Shown: in pieces, positions 53,338 through 61,559 of the stretch
Numbering within the stretch: position 1 is the stretch's first letter
Layout: each line of letters starts with the position of its first letter
Assembly (NCBI RefSeq): GCF_021190915.1
Contig: NZ_JAIOAP010000012.1
Location: 124,001 to 188,000 of the forward strand
DNA: 64,000 nucleotides
Direction: 5' to 3'
DNA from: Cohnella silvisoli
GTDB taxonomy: Bacteria; Bacillota; Bacilli; Paenibacillales; Paenibacillaceae
The notes under the pieces: model-generated
What the model saw: the letters and a program-made list of their open reading frames with translations, nothing else
What the model was told of the DNA's origin: nothing
Databases searched by the model: none
Made by a program: the position numbers and the translations under genes

Positions 53338-54347
53338 CCTTTAAGCCCCCCTCGCAACAAGTAAAGGAAAAACGGAGCGCCTAGCAACGCAAGCAATACG
53401 CCCACCGGAAATTCAATCGGGTCGAACCAAGCTCTAGCTGAAGTATCGGCAGCGACCACGAGCGCCCCGCCTCCAAGAGCGGATAGCGGCAGAAAAAACT
53501 TGTAGTCGTTGCCTGCGATCATCCGCACGATATGCGGCACGACCAAGCCTACAAAACCGATTAAGCCCGAGACGCTAATCGCTATTCCCGCCATGAAAGT
53601 AGACATGAGAATGACCAGCATCCTGCTCCTCTCCACTCGATTACCTAACAGTTTCGCCACTTCGTCCCCGAGAATGAGCACGTTCGCATGTTTAACCAGA
53701 AATACCGACAATACCATCCCAATGCACGCATAAGGCAAAATCGTTTCAAAATGCGGCCAGCTTTTCCCGTTCAGGCTTCCGGCTAACCAAGGCAATACGG
53801 CTTGCACCTTCTCGCTATTGAGCAGTATAACCGTTGTCATGCCTGCTCCGAGCAAGGAATTGACCGCCACCCCGGCCAATATCATTCGGCCGGCAGGCGC
53901 TCCTTTATTCCATGCCAGAGCATATATAATTGCAGCTGCCGCCAATGCTCCCAAAAAAGCCGCTAAAGGCACAAGAGACATTTGCTCCGGAAATAAAATC
54001 ATAACCGATACGGCCGCCAACCCCGCTCCCGAGGAAACTCCGATAATTCCCGGATCCGCTAACGGATTCCGGAATACGCCCTGGAGGAAAGCACCGGATA
54101 CCGCTAGGCAAATGCCGACCAGCAACCCGGTCAAAACCCTTGGAAGCCGCAAGTTCCATACGATTTGCCGAAATTCCGAATCCGTATCGTTAATTAACGA
54201 AGTCCATACTTCCTTCGCCGGGATCGATACGGCTCCTACCATCAATCCATATAGAATGGAAAGCAACAAAAGTACCGCGAATAAAGCCAATAACGCATAC
54301 CTTGTCTTAGATCGAGGATCCTTTCTGTTCGTATAAGGAGCATTCAT
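53322..54347 (-). CDS. FecCD-family iron/heme ABC transporter permease
   Basis: 341 residues with about ten transmembrane helices; typical FecCD segments include RLPRVLTGLLVGICLAVSGAFLQG, NPLADPGIIGVSSGAGL and GLIGFVGLVVPHIVR. Only one permease gene is present, so it should act as a homodimer. Overlaps the binding-protein gene by four bases (ATGA). Confidence 0.94.
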   Translation of the reverse strand: MNAPYTNRKDPRSKTRYALLALFAVLLLLSILYGLMVGAVSIPAKEVWTSLINDTDSEFRQIVWNLRLPRVLTGLLVGICLAVSGAFLQGVFRNPLADPGIIGVSSGAGLAAVSVMILFPEQMSLVPLAAFLGALAAAAIIYALAWNKGAPAGRMILAGVAVNSLLGAGMTTVILLNSEKVQAVLPWLAGSLNGKSWPHFETILPYACIGMVLSVFLVKHANVLILGDEVAKLLGNRVERSRMLVILMSTFMAGIAISVSGLIGFVGLVVPHIVRMIAGNDYKFFLPLSALGGGALVVAADTSARAWFDPIEFPVGVLLALLGAPFFLYLLRGGLKGWKTS

Positions 54348-55633
54348 TTGCTTATTTTCACCTGCAGCAGCAGTTCATTTAAGTAGGTAATCGCATCTGG
54401 TGCGCGCAGTCCCGGGTTAGCGGCAAACAGATCGTTTGGAAGCACCTCGAACTGACTTGTTTTAACAGCCCCCAGGTTTTTCCACGCCGGATTGCTTTCC
54501 AGCTCTTTCTTAAAGCTTGCTTTCACTTCTACGGGATCGCCGTGCGTAATTAAGTAAATAACGTCAGGGTCGGCAGCAACGATTCGCTCCATGCTGAATT
54601 CTGCATATTGCGGCATCGTATCCATCTTCGGAAAATCAGCCGCAACGTTGTTACCGCCGGCTAGCAGCAAGAAGTTGCCCGGATAACTTGAAGGCAGGGC
54701 GACAACGAAGCTGCCTGGCGCACCATAAAGGATCAACGTCTTCGGCTTGTTCAACGGCGGACTTTGCATGACCTTCTTCAATCTGCCGTCCATTCCTTTA
54801 ATCAGCTTTTCCGCTTCTTCTTCCTTACCCAATACTTCTCCGTATAGACGAATGGAATTTTTGATTTCCTCGAAAACATTGTGCGAGTTAAGCAGCATTC
54901 GCGCGCCCAGCTTCTCGATCGTAGCTGCTTGCGGCTGTAACGACGGACTTCCGATGACCAAATCCGGTTTCAACGCAGCCAACGTCTCGAAGTTGATGCC
55001 ATGCGTGCTGCCGACCTCGGGAATGGATGCCGCTTCCGGCGGATAAACCTTGCCTAACGCCGTCGCTCTTCCGACGATATGGCCGCCAAGCGCTGCAACG
55101 ATTTCCGTGTCGGACGAGGACAAGGTTACGATGCGTTGAGGAACTTTATTAAGCGTGAGGGGCCCGACCTTCGTTTGTACCGTCAATGTGCTGGAGATCG
55201 TTACTTGTTTCTTGTTACCGTCCCATCTAACCCACATTCCGAACGATTGAGCCAGAAAACGGAGCGGCACGAACGTCGTATTATTCAAGCTGACCGGTGC
55301 GGATTCCAGCGTCCTTTTCTCGTTATTTATGTATGCCGTCGAGGATCCCGCCGTATAAGCTACCGTGATATTGCCTTTTACTGCTTTAACCGTTTTCGTT
55401 TTTTGATCCCAGCTTACTTTGCCGCCCAAGCCGGCTACAACCTCGCTATAGGGGACAAGAAGGCGCCCTTTGACCAATTGCAGGGCTGTCGATAAGGATA
55501 TGGACTTTCCATCCACGACCACCTTGATTAAACGGCTTGCCTCGGCCGCATCCGTAGAAGGAGTCAAACCGACATTGGCGACGAACAGGACCGCCAAGGT
55601 CAACAATCCAATCCTTACTGCATTTCGAAACAT
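54344..55633 (-). CDS. ABC substrate-binding protein with N-terminal stalk (copper amine oxidase-like) domain
   Basis: 429 residues. Signal peptide (1-29, ending TDAAEA) has no lipobox Cys. Residues about 35-155 form a copper-amine-oxidase-N-like stalk domain (IKVVVDGKSI, GRLLVPYSEVVAGLGG, FVPLRFLAQSFG). Residues about 160-425 form a class III helical-backbone binding domain (RIVTLSSSDTEIVAALG, KPDLVIGS, ADPDVIYLI). The fusion is unusual; such binding proteins in Firmicutes are normally lipoproteins. First gene of the operon, behind two Fur boxes. Ligand is heme, siderophore or cobalamin-like; the downstream heme monooxygenase favours heme. Confidence 0.88.
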   Translation of the reverse strand: MFRNAVRIGLLTLAVLFVANVGLTPSTDAAEASRLIKVVVDGKSISLSTALQLVKGRLLVPYSEVVAGLGGKVSWDQKTKTVKAVKGNITVAYTAGSSTAYINNEKRTLESAPVSLNNTTFVPLRFLAQSFGMWVRWDGNKKQVTISSTLTVQTKVGPLTLNKVPQRIVTLSSSDTEIVAALGGHIVGRATALGKVYPPEAASIPEVGSTHGINFETLAALKPDLVIGSPSLQPQAATIEKLGARMLLNSHNVFEEIKNSIRLYGEVLGKEEEAEKLIKGMDGRLKKVMQSPPLNKPKTLILYGAPGSFVVALPSSYPGNFLLLAGGNNVAADFPKMDTMPQYAEFSMERIVAADPDVIYLITHGDPVEVKASFKKELESNPAWKNLGAVKTSQFEVLPNDLFAANPGLRAPDAITYLNELLLQVKISK

Positions 55634-55650
55634 TTCTATTCCTCTTAAAT

Positions 55651-55669
55651 AATAATGATAATCATTTTC
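55651..55669 (-). promoter_or_regulatory. Fur box (proximal)
   Basis: AATAATGATAATCATTTTC matches the 19-bp Fur consensus at 17 positions; 17 bp before the start codon of the binding-protein gene. Confidence 0.85.
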
Positions 55670-55684
55670 ATTTAGAACTTTAAA

Positions 55685-55705
55685 TGATAATGAGAATCAT
55701 TGTCA
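55685..55705 (-). promoter_or_regulatory. Fur box (distal) overlapping the promoter
   Basis: TGATAATGAGAATCATTGTCA, 17 of 19 core positions match the Fur consensus. On the minus strand its edge supplies TTGACA (from 55706), a good -35, so Fur binding would block the promoter. The -10 (around TTAAAG) is weak. Confidence 0.85.
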
Positions 55706-55726
55706 ATAACAACTTTGCAAATAAAA

Positions 55727-55773
55727 AAACGTTTATCCCGTCGAGTGTTTCCGATGGAATAAACGTTCTCTTT
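55727..55773 (-). terminator. terminator of ahcY
   Basis: AACGTTTATTCCATCGG pairs with CTCGACGGGATAAACGTT and is followed by TTTTTTATTTG, 24 bp after the ahcY stop and just upstream of the heme operon promoter. Confidence 0.88.
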
Positions 55774-55796
55774 TTCATTTCTGTTTAGTTAAGCAG

Positions 55797-57059
55797 TTAA
55801 TGGGACGCCCAGCTATCCAAGTAAGCTTTCTGCTCATCGGACAGCGTATCGATCGTAATACCGAGCGATTGCAGTTTCGTGCGCGCGACCAGTTCATCGA
55901 GCTCGTAAGGCACGTTAACGACTTGGTTGCCGATGCTCTCATAATTCTCGTTCACATAACGAAGCGCGATTGCTTGCAATGCGAACGTCATATCCATGAT
56001 TTCCGCTGGATGTCCGTCGCCCGCCGCAAGATTTACTAAACGTCCTTCGGCAAGTACGTAGATTTTGCGTCCGTCCTTCAGCACGTATTCCTCGATGTTG
56101 CGACGTACGACCCGTTTGGATACCGACATGGCAGCCAACTCGACCAAGTTGACTTCAATATCGAAGTGTCCCGCATTGGAAAGAATGGCTCCGTCTTTCA
56201 TATTCGCGATGTGCTCGCCGCGAATGACGTCTTTATTGCCGGTCACCGTAACGAAGAACTCGCCGACTTTGGCAGCTTCGGCCATCGACAGTACCGTAAA
56301 ACCGTCCATGTACGCCTCGACTGCGCGAATGGCATCCACTTCCGTAACGACGACGTTCGCTCCAAGCCCTTTGGCCCGCATTGCCACGCCCTTGCCGCAC
56401 CAACCGTATCCGTTGACGACAACCGTCTTACCCGCTACCACAAGGTTCGTCGTCCGGTTGATGCCATCCCATACGGATTGCCCGGTGCCATAACGGTTGT
56501 CGAACAAATATTTACAATAAGCATCGTTGACGGCTACCATCGGGAATTTAAGCGATCCGTCTTTTTCCATCGCTTTCAGGCGCAAAATTCCGGTTGTCGT
56601 TTCTTCCGCCCCGCCGCGTACTTGAGCAAGCAAGTCCTGACGCTCCGAATGCAGAATGGACACGAGGTCTCCCCCGTCATCGATAATGAGATCGGGCTTT
56701 GTTTCCAATGTTTTGACCATCAGGTCCTTATATTCTTGCGGATCGGGATTGTATTTCGCGTATACGGCAATTCCGTCTTCCACGAGAGCCGCGCACACAT
56801 CGTCTTGGGTGGACAACGGATTGCTGCCGGTAATAACGACTTCAGCTCCGCCAGCTTGTACGACTTTTGCTAAATAAGCCGTTTTGGCTTCCAAGTGCAG
56901 CGAAATGGCGACACGAAGACCTTTGAATGGCTGATCTTTCTCGAATTGCTCGCGAATTTGGTTCAAAACCGGCATATGGGCTTGCACCCAATCGATTTTA
57001 AGTTTGCCTTCCGGCGCCAATGACGGATCGCGTACGATGCTGGTTAATGCGGTTTTCAT
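55797..57059 (-). CDS. ahcY: adenosylhomocysteinase
   Basis: NAD-dependent hydrolase of S-adenosylhomocysteine to adenosine and homocysteine. 420 residues, the short form without the roughly 40-residue insert of many proteobacterial and eukaryotic enzymes. Visible: SLHLEAKTA, NDAYCKYLFDNRYGTGQS, the NAD fold VVVNGYGWCGKGVA, and VTGNKDVI; AGHFD replaces the usual GHFDVE. Bacillus lacks this enzyme and uses Pfs/LuxS. It lies 24 bp behind bshC and is closed by its own terminator. Confidence 0.93.
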   Translation of the reverse strand: MKTALTSIVRDPSLAPEGKLKIDWVQAHMPVLNQIREQFEKDQPFKGLRVAISLHLEAKTAYLAKVVQAGGAEVVITGSNPLSTQDDVCAALVEDGIAVYAKYNPDPQEYKDLMVKTLETKPDLIIDDGGDLVSILHSERQDLLAQVRGGAEETTTGILRLKAMEKDGSLKFPMVAVNDAYCKYLFDNRYGTGQSVWDGINRTTNLVVAGKTVVVNGYGWCGKGVAMRAKGLGANVVVTEVDAIRAVEAYMDGFTVLSMAEAAKVGEFFVTVTGNKDVIRGEHIANMKDGAILSNAGHFDIEVNLVELAAMSVSKRVVRRNIEEYVLKDGRKIYVLAEGRLVNLAAGDGHPAEIMDMTFALQAIALRYVNENYESIGNQVVNVPYELDELVARTKLQSLGITIDTLSDEQKAYLDSWASH

Positions 57060-57083
57060 CAGATAATTCCTCCAGGTTCTGTT

Positions 57084-58727
57084 CTATGAATTCGTCAAGC
57101 TTTCCACCAAGCGCTGTCCTCCAGTTGCCTGGTAGGGAACCTCTAGCCAACGAACCAACCACTCCGGACCGTAACGATTCCAGAAATGAACGGTACCGTA
57201 TATTCTTTCTTGCGGCTTATCCAGAGGCGAGAGCGACTGATGGATTCGATCCCATTGACGAAGCGATGCTTCATGTTGCTTAGCGATCGCATCGAGGGAA
57301 CGAGACTCCAAATAAGTGATTTGCTCCAATATTTTATCCCGATTCGTAGCCGCTAGCGTGGCGAGACCGGGTTGAAGCGACGACACGGTGTCGATGACCG
57401 GAGCGTATAATTCCTCGAATTGCCGTTTGGCTAGCCGGAACTTTTCTTCTAAGTTCCACTCGTCCTGCTCGGCTAACCATTCCGATTTCTTTTGTTCCCA
57501 GTCGGTTATGGCCTCTTCAACGGATAAGGAATATTTATCCAATAGTTTGGTTACGTTGGGCTCCAAATAAGTAAACGATTGCCGCGGAATTAATAGAGGT
57601 ACAGACATTCCGAACTCATGAAACGTCGGGCCAAGAATGCCCCAATAGGCCAACTCTGATGGTCCTAGAACCGCGGCTAGCACAGGCAGCAAATAGTCCT
57701 GCATAAGAGGACGCGTCAATGCATTCGTGCTTAAGCAATCCGGAGAATTAGACGTTAGTTCTAGCATTTGCTCCTGGGAGTAGGAAACATGTCCTCGACG
57801 ATCGATGAAACGATCCTTCTCTTTATGAAGCAGAAGCCTTCCGTGCTCGTGATGGAGAAACAAGTTGGCGCTTCCGGGATTCGTCTCCGCCTGAAGCTTG
57901 AAACCTTTGCTCAAGACTTGGCTTTCGCCTGCCTTCAATGCGGTTTCCAGCTCGTTGTTTCGAACGATCAACTCCCGGAACATCGGCCCTTCCAACGCAC
58001 GCAAGTTAGGATCGTCCGCATCAAGAAGCAGCAACCCTTCTCTGCCGAACCAATCGGCAAGCAATCTTGCGAACGCCAAGCTAAGCGATGGACAATCCGT
58101 GATATGGCTTTGAAGCCGTTCAAGAAGAGCGGGTTTGAACTCGGAATCCGGCAATTGGTCGGCCAACTCTTGCAAAGCCGTTTCCCACTGCTGCGTTGTC
58201 AACGGCGTTCTGCTTACGGCGAGCCGCGGTCCTTCCGGACGTTCGATCCGAATTCGCCTGATCCCGCCTTTCGGCGATTGAATATTCACGTGGTTCGCTT
58301 CGTCGAAATCGTGATCTTCTCCCGCGATCCAGAAGACGGGCACGACGGGTCTACCCAATCGTTTCTCCGCTTCGCGGGCTGTTTGCACAACCGATAAAGC
58401 TTTGTAGTAAATGAGCAACGCTCCGCCGAATAAGCCGGCTTGCTGCCCTCCTACGACGACCAGTGTCCGTGATTGCTCGAGCTTCTCCAACGACGCCGCG
58501 GCTTCGGAATAATAGGGAAGCTTGGATTGATAAGTTCTAATAGCTAACGCAACCTGCTCAAGGCTTGCTCGTCTCTCCGACGTCTCGTCCAGCAGCAAGG
58601 CTCTTCGTGCCCAGTGCTCTTCTTGGGAAGGATGCAATCCGAACAATTCGATGACTTCAGGATCGCCTTGCCTATATCGTTCTGCCAATGAAAAAGGATT
58701 GGAATCTATAAGAGATGCAATGTTCAA
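57084..58727 (-). CDS. bshC: bacillithiol synthase BshC (cysteine-adding enzyme)
   Basis: Adds cysteine to GlcN-malate in the last step of bacillithiol synthesis. 547 residues, as in B. subtilis YllA. Rossmann-like core (TLVVVGGQQAGLFGGALLIYYKALSVVQTA, PVFWIAGEDHDFDEANHV) and a C-terminal coiled coil. The start is TTG at 58727 with GGGGGA upstream. In B. subtilis it lies directly upstream of mraZ; here about 7 kb of other genes intervene. Confidence 0.95.
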   Translation of the reverse strand: MNIASLIDSNPFSLAERYRQGDPEVIELFGLHPSQEEHWARRALLLDETSERRASLEQVALAIRTYQSKLPYYSEAAASLEKLEQSRTLVVVGGQQAGLFGGALLIYYKALSVVQTAREAEKRLGRPVVPVFWIAGEDHDFDEANHVNIQSPKGGIRRIRIERPEGPRLAVSRTPLTTQQWETALQELADQLPDSEFKPALLERLQSHITDCPSLSLAFARLLADWFGREGLLLLDADDPNLRALEGPMFRELIVRNNELETALKAGESQVLSKGFKLQAETNPGSANLFLHHEHGRLLLHKEKDRFIDRRGHVSYSQEQMLELTSNSPDCLSTNALTRPLMQDYLLPVLAAVLGPSELAYWGILGPTFHEFGMSVPLLIPRQSFTYLEPNVTKLLDKYSLSVEEAITDWEQKKSEWLAEQDEWNLEEKFRLAKRQFEELYAPVIDTVSSLQPGLATLAATNRDKILEQITYLESRSLDAIAKQHEASLRQWDRIHQSLSPLDKPQERIYGTVHFWNRYGPEWLVRWLEVPYQATGGQRLVESLTNS

Positions 58728-58805
58728 AGGGAAAGTTCCCCCGATCTGTCTGTTGTGCTAACAGATTGATTGTACACAAGAGCTCAATCCGCGTCAAAAG
58801 GATCA

Positions 58806-59198
58806 TTACGTTGCGGTTGGGAATAAAAGCTTCAAGGTCATTAACAGCACATACATAACCGCCATTCCGAAAAAGGACAGCCGCCAAACGGCCCTTACTA
58901 GTTTTGCCGTATCAACTTTTCCACGAATCCGATTTTGTGCATTCCCGATCAATCCGCCGCCGATAAGCAACAATAAAACAATGAAAAAAAGGCCGAAATT
59001 CGTGTTTAAACGGCTGTTGAGAAGGTAGGCAACGCAGCCGATCAAGAAAGCGTTCGTCACGTCCATCGCGAGCCTGAACGCTCTCTTGCGATCTCCTCCG
59101 CGTACCGAAGCAACTATGTATACGAGAAGGAACGGGACAATGGGCACGGTGGCCAAAAAAGCATAGGCATGCACGAGTGATTCCCAAATCGAATTCAT
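58806..59198 (-). CDS. DUF3397 family membrane protein
   Basis: 130 residues with four predicted transmembrane helices (about 10-28, 44-61, 66-86, 105-126) and a basic loop GGDRKRAF. Small uncharacterised family often encoded between panE and bshC in Bacillales. It lies 19 bp behind panE and 78 bp before bshC, probably in one transcript. Confidence 0.8.
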   Translation of the reverse strand: MNSIWESLVHAYAFLATVPIVPFLLVYIVASVRGGDRKRAFRLAMDVTNAFLIGCVAYLLNSRLNTNFGLFFIVLLLLIGGGLIGNAQNRIRGKVDTAKLVRAVWRLSFFGMAVMYVLLMTLKLLFPTAT

Positions 59199-59217
59199 TT
59201 GTTACCTCTCCCCTTAT

Positions 59218-60171
59218 TTAATGGGCGGCTTTGACAAGAGCCATAACGGCTTCGTTCCAAGGAGCTTCCTTGCCTTGCTCTTTCGCGAGCCGGCATATAA
59301 CGCCGTTAATGAATTCGATTTCCGTTTCTTTATGGGCGGAAACATCCTGCAGCATGGAGGATTCATTGTCGCGGGTAGCGGAGCATACTTGCAATATCGC
59401 ATTCCATAACTCGGTTTCTTCGCCTACGCCGTAATCTTTAACGATCTCGAACGTTTCTTGAAATAACGATCTCATCAATTCCAGCCGAGCGGACGATTCG
59501 GTCAGCTGACCGTTCCGAATTCTTAATATTGCGGTTAGCGGGTTAATGACCGCGTTGATCAATAGTTTCCGTAAAATCGCATCTCCCAACTGTTTCGACA
59601 AATAAACGGAAAATCCTGCCTGTTTCAACAGCCGCTCCAAATGCAGCAGCTCATCTGAGAAAGGTTCATTGCCTGTATCCGCGAGTTCGGCAATACCTTC
59701 CGGGTGCCCGTCACCGATTCGGGTTTCTCCGCGACCGGTATGGCGAACGGTCGTTGAGTCAATCCGCAATGCCCCTTCCGTCGTAACTGCCATAATCAGC
59801 TTTCTTCCAGGCAAAACACGCTGCAGCAGCTCGAAATGACCGATTCCATTCTGAAAAAGGACAAGCGTCCCTCCAACAGGTATAGTTGCTGCCAATTTTC
59901 CTTGAAGTTCAGGGACCAATGCCGTTTGTTTGACTGCCACTAAGACAAAGCCATGTTCGCCAGCGGAAGCATCCTCAAAGGGTACGGCTTTAACCTTAAT
60001 TAAACGATCTCCCGATTGATCCTCTAGCTTTAATCCGTTGCCGTTCAGTAGAGAAGCCTGACTACGTGTTCTCGTCCACAATACGCAATCGCACCCTGAA
60101 GCCGTCAACTTTCCGGCAAGCAGCATTCCGAGTGAACCTCCGCCCAATACCGCGATTTTATCCATGAACAT
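59218..60171 (-). CDS. panE: 2-dehydropantoate 2-reductase (ketopantoate reductase family)
   Basis: NADPH-dependent reduction of ketopantoate to pantoate for CoA synthesis, or a related reductase. 317 residues: dinucleotide fold KIAVLGGGSLGMLLAGKL, the ApbA/PanE VAVKQTA segment, and the C-terminal helical domain with the catalytic Lys region (LRKLLINAVINPLTAILR). The start is ATG at 60171 (a second ATG six bases later); the longer open frame to 60252 runs through the terminator behind the upstream gene. By position it is B. subtilis ylbQ. Confidence 0.88.
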   Translation of the reverse strand: MFMDKIAVLGGGSLGMLLAGKLTASGCDCVLWTRTRSQASLLNGNGLKLEDQSGDRLIKVKAVPFEDASAGEHGFVLVAVKQTALVPELQGKLAATIPVGGTLVLFQNGIGHFELLQRVLPGRKLIMAVTTEGALRIDSTTVRHTGRGETRIGDGHPEGIAELADTGNEPFSDELLHLERLLKQAGFSVYLSKQLGDAILRKLLINAVINPLTAILRIRNGQLTESSARLELMRSLFQETFEIVKDYGVGEETELWNAILQVCSATRDNESSMLQDVSAHKETEIEFINGVICRLAKEQGKEAPWNEAVMALVKAAH

Positions 60172-60211
60172 GAACAGGTGCGCCTTCTCTCGTTTTTGAT
60201 AACCATACCAA

Positions 60212-60248
60212 AGCAAAACCCGCGAGGAAAGTCCCCGCGGGTTTTGCA
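60212..60248 (-). terminator. terminator of the rsfA-like gene
   Basis: CAAAACCCGCG pairs with CGCGGGTTTTG around a short GC-rich loop; T-tract TTTTGCTTT on the minus strand. Lies between the regulator gene and panE. Confidence 0.75.
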
Positions 60249-60259
60249 GCAATCATAAG

Positions 60260-60904
60260 CTATTCGATTCGTTCGAGATTGCCGTTGGCGTCCATTTTGA
60301 ATCTAGCCCGGTCCTCGTCTACTTCCTCAGTCAAGAAAGCGAGTCGGCGCGCGCGGTCCATAATGCGAATGAGCGCTTTGTAATCATCGTTGACGACCCG
60401 GTAATCGGTTTGCACTTCGTTAACTTCTTTGGACAGACGTTCGTTTACTTCGCGGAATTCGCTTAGCCGATCGTCCTTTTCTTTCAATTCCTTCTCCAGG
60501 TGCCGAATTTGCCGGCTCATCTCCTGAACGGTACCTTTCCATTGGCGCAAATATCGGATAATGGCTTCTAATGACATCGATTCCGCAGACAATAGCTCTG
60601 CTTTCCCGCTGTCGCCTTCTTCGACTGCTAAACGCTCCGCACCGGAAATGGTGGAAATCCCTTGTTTTTTGAGATAATTACGTTTCTGACGTTGTTGCTT
60701 AGCCATTCCGATCGCTTCGTCGTATTTTTTGCGGACAAAGCTATTCCAACGAAACCCGCAAGCTGCGGAAGTTCGAGCAATTCGCTGCCCTACTTCTTCG
60801 AATGCGGATAATTGGGTGCTGCCTTCGCGGATGTGGCGCAGAGTAACCTCCGCCAATATTAAATCATCATCCGGACTCCATGCGTCTTGTCTCACAGCCG
60901 TCAT
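60260..60904 (-). CDS. RsfA-family (YlbO-like) transcriptional regulator
   Basis: 214 residues. N-terminal Myb/SANT-like DNA-binding domain (about 5-60; RQDAWSPDDDLILAEVTLRHIREGSTQLSAFEEVG) with conserved Trp/aliphatic spacing and a CGFRWNS motif, followed by a long coiled coil (about 105-170) and a polar tail. The family includes RsfA of B. subtilis, a forespore regulator of sigma-F genes, and YlbO, whose position this gene shares. AAGGAGG precedes the ATG. Confidence 0.88.
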   Translation of the reverse strand: MTAVRQDAWSPDDDLILAEVTLRHIREGSTQLSAFEEVGQRIARTSAACGFRWNSFVRKKYDEAIGMAKQQRQKRNYLKKQGISTISGAERLAVEEGDSGKAELLSAESMSLEAIIRYLRQWKGTVQEMSRQIRHLEKELKEKDDRLSEFREVNERLSKEVNEVQTDYRVVNDDYKALIRIMDRARRLAFLTEEVDEDRARFKMDANGNLERIE

Positions 60905-61126
60905 GGGTGCCCTTCCCTCCTTAAGTATCGCGTATATTTTGTTGCTTTCTTCATTTCTATGCCCGTAATAGAATTCATAGAATCTATCGGATACTTCTAT
61001 TTATATCCATTTTTCGAATCACTATACCTTCGGACAACAATTAGGCGACAAACACATACATCTGAGCCAAATGGGGGACTATAGAAGCGCCAATGAAAAG
61101 TTTGCCGTTTCGTCACGACTTGTCGG

Positions 61127-61155
61127 TTTACACTCTTTTGTCCAAACGGTATAAT
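61127..61155 (+). promoter_or_regulatory. sigma-A promoter of the DUF2626 gene
   Basis: TTTACA (61127-61132), 17 bp, consensus TATAAT (61150-61155), 44 bp before the start codon. The rest of the 294-bp divergent gap (60905-61198) shows no gene. Confidence 0.88.
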
Positions 61156-61198
61156 ATGCTTTAGAAATCGTCTTGTGCTTATGAGAGGGGAATAAACG

Positions 61199-61435
61199 AT
61201 GGCACGTATGTTTAGAGTGCTCGGCTTCTGGACACTGGTAATTGCCCTAATGGCATTTGTAGGCGACATGTTTGAATTTGCCTTGTTGTTTTTTATGCAA
61301 ACCGCTGTTTTCTTCTTACTCGGCTATTTGAATTTCACGGAAAAGACCTATCTCCTCATGTTCTGGGGCTATATGGTGCTGGCGTTCCTGGGATTCACTT
61401 ATTGGACCGTGTTCGAAATGGGCATACCTGTATAA
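61199..61435 (+). CDS. yqgY: DUF2626 family membrane protein (YqgY-like)
   Basis: 78 residues, almost entirely hydrophobic, with three membrane helices. The start MARMFRVLGFWT and the FTYWT-FEMG end match B. subtilis YqgY. Function unknown. AGAGGGG lies upstream of the ATG; strong promoter and own terminator. Confidence 0.85.
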   Translation: MARMFRVLGFWTLVIALMAFVGDMFEFALLFFMQTAVFFLLGYLNFTEKTYLLMFWGYMVLAFLGFTYWTVFEMGIPV

Positions 61436-61489
61436 CCTACGATTCGCGATCAGGTACGTACATATGCCTTTACAATTTAATGAAATCAC

Positions 61490-61537
61490 GAAGAGGCTGT
61501 CTCTAAAGTCAATCCGACTTGAGGCAGCCTCTTATTG
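61490..61537. terminator. terminator between convergent yqgY and midA-like genes
   Basis: AAGAGGCTGTCTC...AGTC and GACT...GAGGCAGCCTCTT form an extended stem, followed by ATTGTGCTTT on the plus strand; usable in both directions. Confidence 0.75.
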
Positions 61538-61559
61538 TGCTTTATTAAGTTAATCGGCA

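Noticed and set aside
57060..57083. SAH riboswitch before ahcY
   Set aside because: Only 24 bp separate it from bshC, too short for the known aptamers, and no such fold is visible.
57768..58397. 209-codon ORF antisense to bshC
   Set aside because: A shadow of bshC with no start context or domain.
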